Source: an uncultured Agathobaculum sp.
GTDB lineage: Bacteria > Bacillota > Clostridia > Oscillospirales > Butyricicoccaceae
Direction: 5' to 3'
Assembly (NCBI RefSeq): GCF_944380975.1
Contig: NZ_CALWJK010000018.1
Location: 1-41,168, forward strand
Length of the DNA: 41,168 nt
The translations under genes were made by a program, and so were the position numbers. Position 1 is the stretch's first letter; every line of letters starts with the position of its first letter. This document shows, in pieces, positions 25,096-31,698 of the stretch. The notes beneath the pieces were generated by a model. The model ran no database searches. It saw only the letters and a program-made list of their open reading frames with translations, and was not told the DNA's origin.

Positions 25096-25770
25096 CTGCA
25101 ATTCGAACAATATATTGATGCCGATCTGCTCTCCAGATTTGAATTTCACAATTACGGACACGCCTTAGAGATACTGCATGACGCTTTTCCGCAGGAATGG
25201 GAAGAACTGCAGGACTGCTTGCGCAATATCAGCATTTCTATTGCAGATATCAAAAAAGCAGGAGGAAATAAGTCTCCCATCCCAAAGAAGTTTGATGACC
25301 TGCTTTATCCCTGTGGCTGGCGGGAAATCCGCATAAGCGGAGACTTGACTGTAAAAAAATATCCTCGAAAATCCAAGCATCATATGGGAAGTTTCGCAAA
25401 AAATCCAAAGGAAGAAGAAACCATTAGGGGATATATTGATGGGCATAACATTGATTTCCTAAAAAACCGTGTGGCGTTCGATCTGGAGTGGAACAGCAAG
25501 GATCAGACCTTTGACCGTGACCTGCTCGCCATGCGCACCTATTTCGATTGCGACTTAATCGACGTTGGCGTCATTGTCACCCGCTCGGAAGAACTAAACG
25601 AAATTTTTAGATCGCTCACCGATAAAAACGGCAAGCCGCTGATAAAGAAATACGGTGCGAGCACGACTTGGATGGGCAAGCTGATCTATCGATTGGACTC
25701 CCGCCGCGGCGGCGGCTGTCCCATTCTCGCTGTCGGCATAAGAAAGGGCTGCATACAAGACTATGGCTAA
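25096..25770 (+). CDS. Type II restriction endonuclease, BglII/BstYI family
   Basis: About 224 residues. The core VAFDLEWNSKDQTFDRDLLAMRTYF (about 140-165) is the BglII/BstYI-family catalytic region, followed by DVGVIVTR and the C-terminal KYGASTTWMGKL and GGGCPILAVGI blocks. Relatives cut GATC-centred sites (AGATCT, RGATCY); specificity here is not readable. There is no ATG. AAAGGGGG lies 7 nt before CTG (25096-25098), which is the best start. The upstream TTG at 25027 precedes the promoter. It overlaps the methylase gene by 8 bp. Confidence 0.85.
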   Translation: MQFEQYIDADLLSRFEFHNYGHALEILHDAFPQEWEELQDCLRNISISIADIKKAGGNKSPIPKKFDDLLYPCGWREIRISGDLTVKKYPRKSKHHMGSFAKNPKEEETIRGYIDGHNIDFLKNRVAFDLEWNSKDQTFDRDLLAMRTYFDCDLIDVGVIVTRSEELNEIFRSLTDKNGKPLIKKYGASTTWMGKLIYRLDSRRGGGCPILAVGIRKGCIQDYG

Positions 25771-26416
25771 TACAAAAACCAATCAAAACCTGATGCGGTT
25801 TGCAGCAGGTCAAAAATTCAATACCATCTATGCCGACCCGCCTTGGCAGTTTCAAAACCGTACTGGCAAGGTCGCACCTGAGCACAAGCGGTTAACGCGA
25901 TACGAAACCATGACGCTCGATGATATTAAGGCGCTACCTGTTGCAGATATTGCGGGTGAAAAAGCCCACTTATATCTTTGGGTGCCCAACGCACTGCTTC
26001 CAGATGGACTTGCCGTTATGGATGCATGGGGCTTTGAATATAAAGCCAACATTATCTGGGAAAAGGTACGCAAGGACGGCGGTCCGGATGGCCGCGGCGT
26101 TGGCTTTTATTTCCGCAACGTAACGGAAATGCTGCTGTTCGGTATCCGCAAAAACAGCACTCCCAACCGCACGCTTGCACCTGCACGTTCGCAGGTGAAT
26201 ATCGTCCGCTCCATGAAGCGCGAACATAGCCGCAAGCCGGACGAAATCATTCCGATTATTGAAGCATGCAGCAGCGCGCCCCGCATTGAACTGTTTGCCC
26301 GCGGCGTCCGAGATGGCTGGGCCATGTGGGGCAATCAGGCTTCCGCAGATTATGAGCCAACTTGGAACACCTACGCCAATCACACGATCGCAGCGCGAGC
26401 CTGTGCCGCCCGCTGA
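25763..26416 (+). CDS. MT-A70 family adenine DNA methyltransferase
   Basis: A 217-residue methylase with the DPPW motif (YADPPWQFQNRT, about residue 24). The MT-A70 blocks HLYLWVPNALLPDGL, GFEYKANIIWEK and KPDEIIPIIE follow. It should methylate adenine in the site cut by the partner nuclease, protecting host DNA. The ATG lies in the nuclease stop region (ATGGCTAA overlap) with no strong SD, so translation depends on the upstream gene. The pair runs opposite to the phage genes around it. Confidence 0.87.
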   Translation: MANTKTNQNLMRFAAGQKFNTIYADPPWQFQNRTGKVAPEHKRLTRYETMTLDDIKALPVADIAGEKAHLYLWVPNALLPDGLAVMDAWGFEYKANIIWEKVRKDGGPDGRGVGFYFRNVTEMLLFGIRKNSTPNRTLAPARSQVNIVRSMKREHSRKPDEIIPIIEACSSAPRIELFARGVRDGWAMWGNQASADYEPTWNTYANHTIAARACAAR

Positions 26417-26590
26417 CTACAAATTCACCTTTTCTGCCCCGCCCTCCGGCGGGGCTCTTTTTGTCTTAATCTCCTTATGTATCTTGAGATGCGGGCACTC
26501 CTGCACCCGCTCGACCTTGCGCATGGTGCTTTCGCACACGCCGAACTTGTTGATCATCGGGCAGAACAGGCTGCACATGATTTGCTTCAT
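26417..26590 (-). CDS. Small Cys-rich phage protein
   Basis: 57 residues starting MKQIMCSLFCPMINKFGVCE, with Cys at 6, 10, 19 and 32, a possible zinc-binding set. The ATG overlaps the terminase small subunit stop (ATGA). The C-terminal third (KRAPPEGGAEK) is encoded by the complement of the methylase terminator, so the original end may have been lost when the R-M pair arrived. No family is recognised. Confidence 0.5.
   Translation of the reverse strand: MKQIMCSLFCPMINKFGVCESTMRKVERVQECPHLKIHKEIKTKRAPPEGGAEKVNL
26436..26462 (+). terminator. Terminator of the restriction-modification pair
   Basis: Perfect 8-bp stem GCCCCGCC/GGCGGGGC with a 4-nt loop, then TCTTTTT, 20 bp after the methylase stop. 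Confidence 0.85.
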
Positions 26591-27072
26591 GCGTTACGCC
26601 GCCTTTCCCGTCCCAGCATTGTATTTATCGGGTCGCCTGCCGCCTCGTCCTCGGGCGGTTTGGGGACGACCAGACGGCAGCGGCTGGCGATAGTCAATCC
26701 CATGCTGCTGGCGCACTGCTGACACTGGTCGAAATAAGTGCGGGCGACACGAGACCAGGTGCCCGCCTCCTTGGCGTCGTCCATGTCCAGCGCGTCGCGC
26801 GCCTTGAGGTGTGCCGCGACCCAAGCATCCCTGCTCATCAGGTAGCGTGCCAGGATGTCGAAATCCAGCTTGGACAGCAGGCCGACATCGTTCAACTCGT
26901 GACCGAGTTTGTTAAACTCCTCGCGCAGGTGTTCGGGTAGCCAGACCGGTGCACGTACTTGCTTGACCTTTTCGGCCTGCGGTTCGCTGGCGCGGCGTGC
27001 GGCCTTTTCGGCCTTGGTCTGGTGCGACCGATCTCGCATTTCAATCACGTTTTGTGGCAGCTTTGCCGGCAT
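26587..27072 (-). CDS. Phage terminase small subunit, P27 family
   Basis: A 161-residue protein with a basic N-terminus and the P27 pattern PVWLPEHLREEFNKLGHELNDVGLLSKLDFDILARYL, then helices and RLVVPKPPEDEAAGDPINTMLG. Small terminase subunits recognise the packaging site. The ATG (27070-27072) has GGAGGAAGG upstream. The large subunit that normally follows is absent; instead a Cys-rich fragment and the opposing R-M genes occur. The 185 bp upstream (27073-27257) are GC-rich with dyads and no gene. Confidence 0.85.
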   Translation of the reverse strand: MPAKLPQNVIEMRDRSHQTKAEKAARRASEPQAEKVKQVRAPVWLPEHLREEFNKLGHELNDVGLLSKLDFDILARYLMSRDAWVAAHLKARDALDMDDAKEAGTWSRVARTYFDQCQQCASSMGLTIASRCRLVVPKPPEDEAAGDPINTMLGRERRRNA

Positions 27073-27257
27073 TGTCCTTCCTCCTTTCCGAAAAATCCCC
27101 GCATTCGGAAAAAATCCTGCGCGGAGGGGGGCCTGCGGTCTTACGACCCCCGCCCCGAAATTTTCTTTGGGTGGGGGCATGCTCGGGAAATCCACGGATT
27201 TCCCGCCGAGTCCGCGCGCATCCTGCCCGCGCCGCGCCTGTCCGAGCGTCCGGCCGG

Positions 27258-27481
27258 TCAGCGCTTCCGGCGCGCTGCCTTTGCCCTGCTTTCCGCGATA
27301 GTTTTGCGCCCGTGGCAGCTGTGACACAGGCTTTGCAGATTGTCCGGGTCTACGAATTTCGACCAGTCGCCGTCGTGCGGCACGACGTGATCGACGTCGG
27401 TGGCATAACGTAGCCGTCGTCATAGCCTTTTTCGTTGTAATGCGTGCAGCAGCGATGCGGGAATTTATTCGGGTTTTGCAT
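27258..27481 (-). pseudogene. HNH endonuclease remnant, frameshifted
   Basis: A good SD (AAGGAGG) and ATG (27479-27481) begin MQNPNKFPHRCCTHYNEKGYDDGYV. The conserved HNH part, ATDVDHVVPHDGDWSKFVD then NLQSLCHSCHGRKT, lies in another frame and ends at 27258. The usual middle region is also short, so a deletion is likely. HNH genes beside the terminase genes are common in phages and help packaging. Here it appears inactive. Confidence 0.75.
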
Positions 27482-27517
27482 GTTCCGCTTCCTCCTTTTT
27501 AATCCGCTCGAACTCGA

Positions 27518-27937
27518 TCACCCACACCCACGGGTTATACTCCCAATAGTACAGCTGTCCCGAATCTCTGCCATTTCATCCGGTGTAAACCGTCTCACCT
27601 GCGCCACCTTCTCTCCATCGGCTGCAGCAGCAGCCTGTCCACGAGCAGGCCAATGCAGTTCCTCTTCCATGGCATCAGGTTTGTCCGAGATCAAAGAGAT
27701 CACTTCCAACATGATAAGCGCTTCTTCCTCAGGCACATCCTCAAGGATATCATCTATGCCCTGCATAATCTCAGACACATCTTGCGTGGGATAAATGTCC
27801 CCACCATTTCTTTCGACCAGTTCCATTTCGACTGCTTCTTTCACGTTTTCACCGTCGCACAGCAGATCATACAGGTCATACATTTCCTTCGGGTGCGCAT
27901 CACAAACACCTATCGCGTAATTCTTCATTGCGCCCAT
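27518..27937 (-). CDS. Hypothetical phage early protein
   Basis: A 139-residue acidic protein (MGAMKNYAIGVCDAHPKEMYDLYDLLCDGENVKEAV...). It is soluble, helix-rich, with no domain I recognise. AAAGGAG lies upstream with a long spacer. It follows the XRE gene on the same strand in the leftward operon driven from 28591-28619. Confidence 0.65.
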   Translation of the reverse strand: MGAMKNYAIGVCDAHPKEMYDLYDLLCDGENVKEAVEMELVERNGGDIYPTQDVSEIMQGIDDILEDVPEEEALIMLEVISLISDKPDAMEEELHWPARGQAAAAADGEKVAQVRRFTPDEMAEIRDSCTIGSITRGCG

Positions 27938-27976
27938 GGTTATTGTTCTCTCCTTTCAGTTTCTTCACGTTGGCGG

Positions 27977-28183
27977 TTACCCCGCCTCCTTTTCCGCATC
28001 GTCCGCGTACAGCTCGTCGATCGTGCAGCCAAGGAAGGCTGCGATCTTCGGAAAAAAGCGCGGGCGCGGATATGTGCCCTCTGCTTCCCATTTGGTGACC
28101 GTGCTGCGATCTACACCCAGCGCGTCGGCCATGGCCTGCTGGGTCGCGCCAATCGCTTCGCGTTTGGTCTGGATAGATTTCAT
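27977..28183 (-). CDS. XRE-family helix-turn-helix regulator (Cro-like)
   Basis: 68 residues. The helix-turn-helix is TQQAMADALGVDRSTVTKWEAEG (about 14-36), followed by RPRFFPKIAAFLGCTIDELY. There is no effector domain. The ATG at 28181-28183 has AAGGGGTG upstream; the longer frame from 28228 has no SD and would cross the dyad. Its position in the leftward operon suits a Cro-type or accessory phage regulator. Confidence 0.85.
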   Translation of the reverse strand: MKSIQTKREAIGATQQAMADALGVDRSTVTKWEAEGTYPRPRFFPKIAAFLGCTIDELYADDAEKEAG

Positions 28184-28213
28184 CGTTTTCACCCCTTTCT
28201 TGTGGTTGCTTGC

Positions 28214-28251
28214 CCTTTCCCACTCCATGTGTTACCATGAAATGGGAAAGG
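28214..28251. promoter_or_regulatory. Large dyad between divergent regulator genes
   Basis: Two 16-bp arms (28214-28229 and 28236-28251) pair at 14 of 16 positions around a 6-bp spacer. The outer 9 bp (CCTTTCCCA/TGGGAAAGG) are perfect. The right arm includes the start of the SD for the 28262 gene. It could be an operator for the adjacent XRE protein or an RNA hairpin that hides that SD. Confidence 0.6.
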
Positions 28252-28261
28252 AGGTGTGCAT

Positions 28262-28435
28262 ATGGGAACTATTGATTTCGAGCAGATTCGGAAAGATGCA
28301 GTTGCAAAAAACATTGATGGCCTTGGAACCGATGGGTATGGCCAACTATGGATCGAGCAAGCTGAAATGGCATCCCAAATTGCAAAGGACATGCTTATCC
28401 AATATCACCAGCAACAAAATTCTTCCGATGAATAA
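28262..28435 (+). CDS. Small hypothetical protein in the regulatory region
   Basis: 57 residues (MGTIDFEQIRKDAVAKNIDG...), soluble, with a Gln-rich C-terminus. AAAGGAGGTG sits 5 nt before the ATG. It runs opposite to the leftward operon and its last 41 bp overlap the 28395-28538 gene tail to tail. No family is recognised. Only a weak promoter is visible, so it is supported mainly by its SD. Confidence 0.5.
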   Translation: MGTIDFEQIRKDAVAKNIDGLGTDGYGQLWIEQAEMASQIAKDMLIQYHQQQNSSDE

Positions 28436-28538
28436 GCATTTCTTCTGCAAATCGTTTTGCTACATCCTCTTGCCGCCCTTGAAGTTTCATAACAAGGGCG
28501 GCAACTTCTTCCGGTGACCCTTTGATGATTACCTCCAT
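28395..28538 (-). CDS. Small phage early protein
   Basis: 47 residues, starting MEVIIKGSPEEVAALVMKLQGRQ. AAGGAGGT lies 8 nt before the ATG (28536-28538). It is the first gene behind the consensus leftward promoter. Its form (short, MEVIIKGSPEE opening) is like small early proteins I have seen in phages of Clostridia, but the function is unknown. It overlaps the opposing 28262 gene by 41 bp. Confidence 0.6.
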   Translation of the reverse strand: MEVIIKGSPEEVAALVMKLQGRQEDVAKRFAEEMLIHRKNFVAGDIG

Positions 28539-28590
28539 CCCCTCTCACCTCCTTTTCTTTTTGCGACGTTACTTCTCATTTCATGTTTGC

Positions 28591-28619
28591 ATTATAGCGA
28601 CTTTACTTCACATTGTCAA
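28591..28619 (-). promoter_or_regulatory. Leftward phage promoter (PL-like), exact consensus
   Basis: On the minus strand TTGACA (28614-28619), 17-bp spacer, TATAAT (28591-28596), a perfect sigma-A promoter. It points into the 47-residue gene, the XRE gene and on to the terminase genes. It is divergent from the repressor promoter 28 bp away and is probably the repressor target. Confidence 0.85.
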
Positions 28620-28646
28620 GTATTTTGCGAAATATTTTCGAGATTC

Positions 28647-28675
28647 TTGAAACGTGAATTTTCTTCACCTATAAT
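28647..28675 (+). promoter_or_regulatory. Repressor promoter
   Basis: TTGAAA (28647-28652), 17-bp spacer, TATAAT (28670-28675). The SD AGGGTGAT and ATG follow at once. Confidence 0.85.
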
Positions 28676-28693
28676 TATTTGTAGGGTGATAGC

Positions 28694-29038
28694 ATGAATA
28701 ATCTTCGATCTGTTCGCAAATCCGATCCAAGAAAATTAACTCAGCAAGATCTCGCCGATTGGCTCGGCATTGAGCGATCAACATACGGCAAATACGAAAC
28801 CGGACATAGCGAACCAACTTTTGATACCCTATGCCGTTTAGCAGATTTCTTTAACGTATCTGTTGAATACCTTATGGGACGAACAAACATAAAAAAAACG
28901 CCTATCTCCAAAGAGACAGACGTTTCTGAGGTGTGGGCTGAAGCGCAGCAATTATTAGAAAATGCTCCACCTGATAAAGCAAAAGAGGCTATGAAGATTT
29001 TGAGGGTGCTATTATCTCCTGAAGAACATGAAGAATAA
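28694..29038 (+). CDS. XRE-family phage repressor (CI-like, no protease domain)
   Basis: 114 residues. The helix-turn-helix is LTQQDLADWLGIERSTYGKYETG (about 15-38), followed by LCRLADFFNVSVEYLMGR. A short acidic helical tail (VWAEAQQLLENAPPDKAKEAMKIL) is probably for oligomerisation. There is no S24/LexA-type self-cleavage domain, so RecA cannot inactivate it directly. Its promoter is divergent from the strong leftward promoter. Its 3' end overlaps an opposing LexA-controlled small ORF. Confidence 0.88.
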   Translation: MNNLRSVRKSDPRKLTQQDLADWLGIERSTYGKYETGHSEPTFDTLCRLADFFNVSVEYLMGRTNIKKTPISKETDVSEVWAEAQQLLENAPPDKAKEAMKILRVLLSPEEHEE

Positions 29039-29105
29039 GAACGGCAGCGGCAGCCGGATTTGCTGTTTGCTTTGCTAATCTTTTTAATTCTTCCATCTCT
29101 TTCAT
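28989..29105 (-). CDS. LexA-controlled 38-residue ORF antisense to the repressor, candidate antirepressor
   Basis: 38 codons, starting MKEMEELKRLAKQTANPAAAAV, with a hydrophobic helix (AAAAVLILHVLQEIIA) in the second half. AAAGGGAGGG lies 7 nt before the ATG (29103-29105). A full sigma-A promoter overlapped by a perfect LexA box precedes it. The last 50 bp are antisense to the repressor gene end, and the transcript would run further into it. By analogy with Tum of coliphage 186 it may inactivate the repressor on DNA damage; no homology is claimed. Confidence 0.6.
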   Translation of the reverse strand: MKEMEELKRLAKQTANPAAAAVLILHVLQEIIAPSKSS

Positions 29106-29124
29106 TTATCAGCCCTCCCTTTAT

Positions 29125-29172
29125 CGAACATGTGTTCGTTTTCATAATACACCACATGTTGATTCTTGGCAA
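29125..29172 (-). promoter_or_regulatory. LexA (SOS) box and promoter of the small antisense ORF
   Basis: On the minus strand TTGCCA (29167-29172), 17-bp spacer, TATTAT (29144-29149). A perfect palindrome CGAACATGTGTTCG (29125-29138) covers the transcription start. This matches the Gram-positive LexA/DinR consensus CGAAC-N4-GTTCG exactly. Confidence 0.85.
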
Positions 29173-29245
29173 GGAGCAATGCAAGATATTGTAACTATTT
29201 TATAAAATACCGATGTTCAAATTGAATGCTAAGGAGGCTTGTATT

Positions 29246-30184
29246 ATGGGGCTTTTCTCTTTTCTGTTTCCTCGCGAAACCGATGTGCGGCGAGGGACAA
29301 AAACCGTTATTTGCCCTGTATGTATGCAAGAATATCCGGTCAGCTATGTCTCATGGAGCGGGATATGTAATAACTCTTCTGCACTTTTGCGCGTGCCACT
29401 TGAAACACGAGAAGAGAGAGACCCTTCTATTCGCAATAAATTTGATTGGGAAAATATGTGGTCGGTTTCGCCTACGGGCATTACCTATCCACATGACAAA
29501 AGCGATCCGCAGCAAGTCATTCCGCATCTCTATGTAACCCAACAGGTGTTTTTCCACTGGGACAAAAATAATGCTGTTGATCCAACCGCCCTAAAAATAT
29601 TTACTGCTGATGAGAAATACATCGGCTGGTATCCGAAAACAGGATATCGAAAAGCAGAAGTGCTGCAAATGATCGAGCAGCGCAAACCTTTTGGTGTATT
29701 TATCATCAAAACCTATCAGCATCAGGACGGGGTTTGGGGCTACAATATTGCGATCGCGCCACCACGACCCAACATTCCCCTAGAAACGCTTCCTGTACCT
29801 GTGTTCCGCTATGAACAATCCAAGCCTTATTATGACGCTTTTATGCAAGCCCTTTATCAAAGCGGTGTTATCCATCTGGACTGGATCACATTTACAGAAA
29901 GCGCAGATTCTCTTACTTTCCAGATTGGTAAAACCGCATTTTGCACGGTAAAATACGCGGGACGGCTTACATACTGTACAAGCCTGCGTCCTGTCGAGCA
30001 ATGCGCAAAGGAGCTGCCCGACTATGTCGTTGAGCAATCCCCCAAATCATTTGGAATATTCAAAAGTCGCATCTCGATCCAAAGCCCAGACGATGTGACC
30101 AAACTTAAAGATTCTATTTTTCGTGACTTTCAAATCGTTACTGACGAACTCCGTGCCCATGGGCAGAGCATCCGGCCAAATTGA
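29246..30184 (+). CDS. Unrecognised protein with HIRAN-like segment, candidate defence or lysogenic-conversion gene
   Basis: 312 residues. The N-terminus has a hydrophobic start (MGLFSFLFPRE) and a zinc-ribbon-like VICPVCMQEYP with one clear CxxC. The middle segment VDPTALKIFTADEKYIGWYPK resembles the HIRAN fold found with DNA-processing enzymes. The C-terminal 150 residues are unrecognised. AAGGAGG lies 8 nt before ATG 29246-29248. It lies between repressor and integrase on the integrase strand, a usual site of phage cargo. Composition is AT-rich, as for the Abi and R-M genes. No catalytic motif is visible. Confidence 0.75.
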   Translation: MGLFSFLFPRETDVRRGTKTVICPVCMQEYPVSYVSWSGICNNSSALLRVPLETREERDPSIRNKFDWENMWSVSPTGITYPHDKSDPQQVIPHLYVTQQVFFHWDKNNAVDPTALKIFTADEKYIGWYPKTGYRKAEVLQMIEQRKPFGVFIIKTYQHQDGVWGYNIAIAPPRPNIPLETLPVPVFRYEQSKPYYDAFMQALYQSGVIHLDWITFTESADSLTFQIGKTAFCTVKYAGRLTYCTSLRPVEQCAKELPDYVVEQSPKSFGIFKSRISIQSPDDVTKLKDSIFRDFQIVTDELRAHGQSIRPN

Positions 30185-30219
30185 CTTTCATGTAGCTATG
30201 GGTATTGCAATCCGTGTCG

Positions 30220-30236
30220 GTGTCCAATTTGAACAC
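30220..30236. repeat. 17-bp near-palindrome, copy 2
   Basis: GTGTCCAATTTGAACAC, one base different from 21411-21427. It lies 36 bp after the stop of the preceding gene and before a hairpin. Confidence 0.5.
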
Positions 30237-30245
30237 ATAAAAAGC

Positions 30246-30277
30246 GCCCGTCCCAGTGGTGATGCACCGGAACGGGC
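30246..30277 (+). terminator. Hairpin after the HIRAN-like gene
   Basis: GCCCGT/ACGGGC with further inner pairs. The downstream side lacks a T-run, so termination is uncertain. On the minus strand a T-run follows (A-run 30239-30243). Confidence 0.45.
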
Positions 30278-30335
30278 AAAGATGGAGTGTTTCACAATTC
30301 TCCGCAATCATTATACATGATTAGTGAAATTTGTC

Positions 30336-30382
30336 AACTGCAGACCACAACCGAACACCGTTCTCTTGTGGTCTGCAGTTTT
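30336..30382 (+). terminator. Long hairpin terminator before the integrase
   Basis: Perfect 15-bp stem AACTGCAGACCACAA/TTGTGGTCTGCAGTT with a 15-nt loop, followed by TT. It separates the integrase from upstream transcription. Confidence 0.7.
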
Positions 30383-30396
30383 ACGCCCCAATAAAC

Positions 30397-30410
30397 CGAA
30401 CAAATGTTCT
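30397..30410 (+). promoter_or_regulatory. LexA-like box upstream of the integrase
   Basis: CGAACAAATGTTCT, with the full GAAC-N4-GTTC core, lies 10 bp before the integrase SD (AAGGAGG). I cannot identify a convincing integrase promoter, but the box position fits SOS control of integration and excision. Confidence 0.55.
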
Positions 30411-30434
30411 AAATCTGTGCAAGGAGGCCGCTTC

Positions 30435-31559
30435 ATGCCCGAGCAAACCAAGAAAAAATACACCTACAAATACGTCAAGGCGATCACGGTCGGGCATAAG
30501 CCGGACGGCAAGCCGATCCGCAAGTATATCCGCGAGAACAACAAAGCGGTCTTTGAGCAAAAGGTGCGCTACTACCAAAACCTTAATGCCCGCGGCGTGC
30601 AGATCGTCGGCCGATCGCTCACGGTAGAGCAATGGGCGTGGCAGTGGTATCACACGTACAAAGAGCCAAAGATCGGCGCGAGCCAGCGCATTGACTACGA
30701 AACCAACCTGCGACGCCATATCCTTCTGGTGATCGGGTTCATGGCGCTGACTGCCGTGCGGCCGTACCACCTGCAGCAGCTCGTCAATGATGCCCGGCGT
30801 GAGGACGGCCAGCCGCTGGCGCAGGGTACGGTGCGGCAGATCCTGTACACGCTGCGGCAAATCTTCGAACAGGCCGAGATCAATGGTTTGATTGAGGTCA
30901 CGCCCTGCCGCCGCATCGAAAACACCGCGACCGGCAAGGCGGCGCGGCGTGCGCTGACCCGCGAGGAGGAGGCGCTCGTCCGCAAGGTAGCCGCTCAGCA
31001 CTGGGCGGGGCCATGGGTGCTGCTCATGCTGGACTGCGGCCTGCGGCGCGGCGAGACCGTGCCGATCGGCAAGGCCGACCTGTGCAAGGACGGCACGATG
31101 CTGCGGATCAGCAGCGCCGTCACCTACGCCGAAGGCAATCAGGCCAAGCGTAAAAGCACCAAGACTGCGGCCGGGGAGCGATTTGTCCCTATGCCGCCCG
31201 CGCTGCTTGCACAGTTGGACACCTCCGGCCGGTACTTCTTCCATGGGCAAAATGGCAGGATGCTCACGCTCACCCATCTGCGCCGCATGTGGGGCAGCTT
31301 CCACCGTGCATGTGACCGGGAAGCCGGTGCCAAGCTATACCGCAATAAGATCATAGAGCATGCCTTTGATCCGACGATCACACCCCACTATCTCCGGCAC
31401 ACCTATTGCACCAACTTGCGCCGTCAGGGCGTCGACCTAAAAACCGCGCAATATCTCATGGGACATGCCAGCATCACCACCACGGCGAATATCTACGACC
31501 ATGTAGACATGGACGACATCGCTCAGCTCGGTCTGCACAAAACGTCAAAACAGGCGTGA
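30435..31559 (+). CDS. int: Tyrosine-type integrase
   Basis: 374 residues: a basic N-terminal arm-binding region (MPEQTKKKYTYKYVKAITVG), a SAM-like core-binding domain (about 55-160) and the catalytic domain. Catalytic pieces are GLRRGE (first Arg), TPHYLRHTYCT (H-x-x-R), MGHAS and the nucleophile in NIYDHVD. The ATG (30435-30437) has AAGGAGG upstream; the frame further 5' crosses the terminator and LexA box. It lies next to the tRNA-Val target, as expected for the enzyme that integrated this element. Confidence 0.93.
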   Translation: MPEQTKKKYTYKYVKAITVGHKPDGKPIRKYIRENNKAVFEQKVRYYQNLNARGVQIVGRSLTVEQWAWQWYHTYKEPKIGASQRIDYETNLRRHILLVIGFMALTAVRPYHLQQLVNDARREDGQPLAQGTVRQILYTLRQIFEQAEINGLIEVTPCRRIENTATGKAARRALTREEEALVRKVAAQHWAGPWVLLMLDCGLRRGETVPIGKADLCKDGTMLRISSAVTYAEGNQAKRKSTKTAAGERFVPMPPALLAQLDTSGRYFFHGQNGRMLTLTHLRRMWGSFHRACDREAGAKLYRNKIIEHAFDPTITPHYLRHTYCTNLRRQGVDLKTAQYLMGHASITTTANIYDHVDMDDIAQLGLHKTSKQA

Positions 31560-31564
31560 TATTT

Positions 31565-31582
31565 TTGCAACACATTTGCAAC
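31565..31582 (+). repeat. Right TTGCAAC pair, candidate integrase arm sites
   Basis: TTGCAAC-ACAT-TTGCAAC, 5 bp after the integrase stop. Spacing (11 bp) and orientation are the same as the left pair. Confidence 0.6.
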
Positions 31583-31698
31583 GCATTTTGTCATTTGCCT
31601 ACGTTCTCGTCCGTTTTATCCGTTTTATTCCTAAAACGCAAACAATAGTATTGCAGCATCCGTGACAAGCAAACAGTTTAGAAGTTGCAGAAAATACA

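Noticed and set aside
26587-27423. A 278-codon frame ending in the small terminase subunit
   Set aside because: The first 117 codons run through the HNH remnant in the wrong frame. The real start at 27072 has a good SD.
30351-30365. A third LexA box (GAACACCGTTC) in the hairpin loop
   Set aside because: The spacer is 3 bp rather than 4, which breaks the dyad spacing LexA needs.
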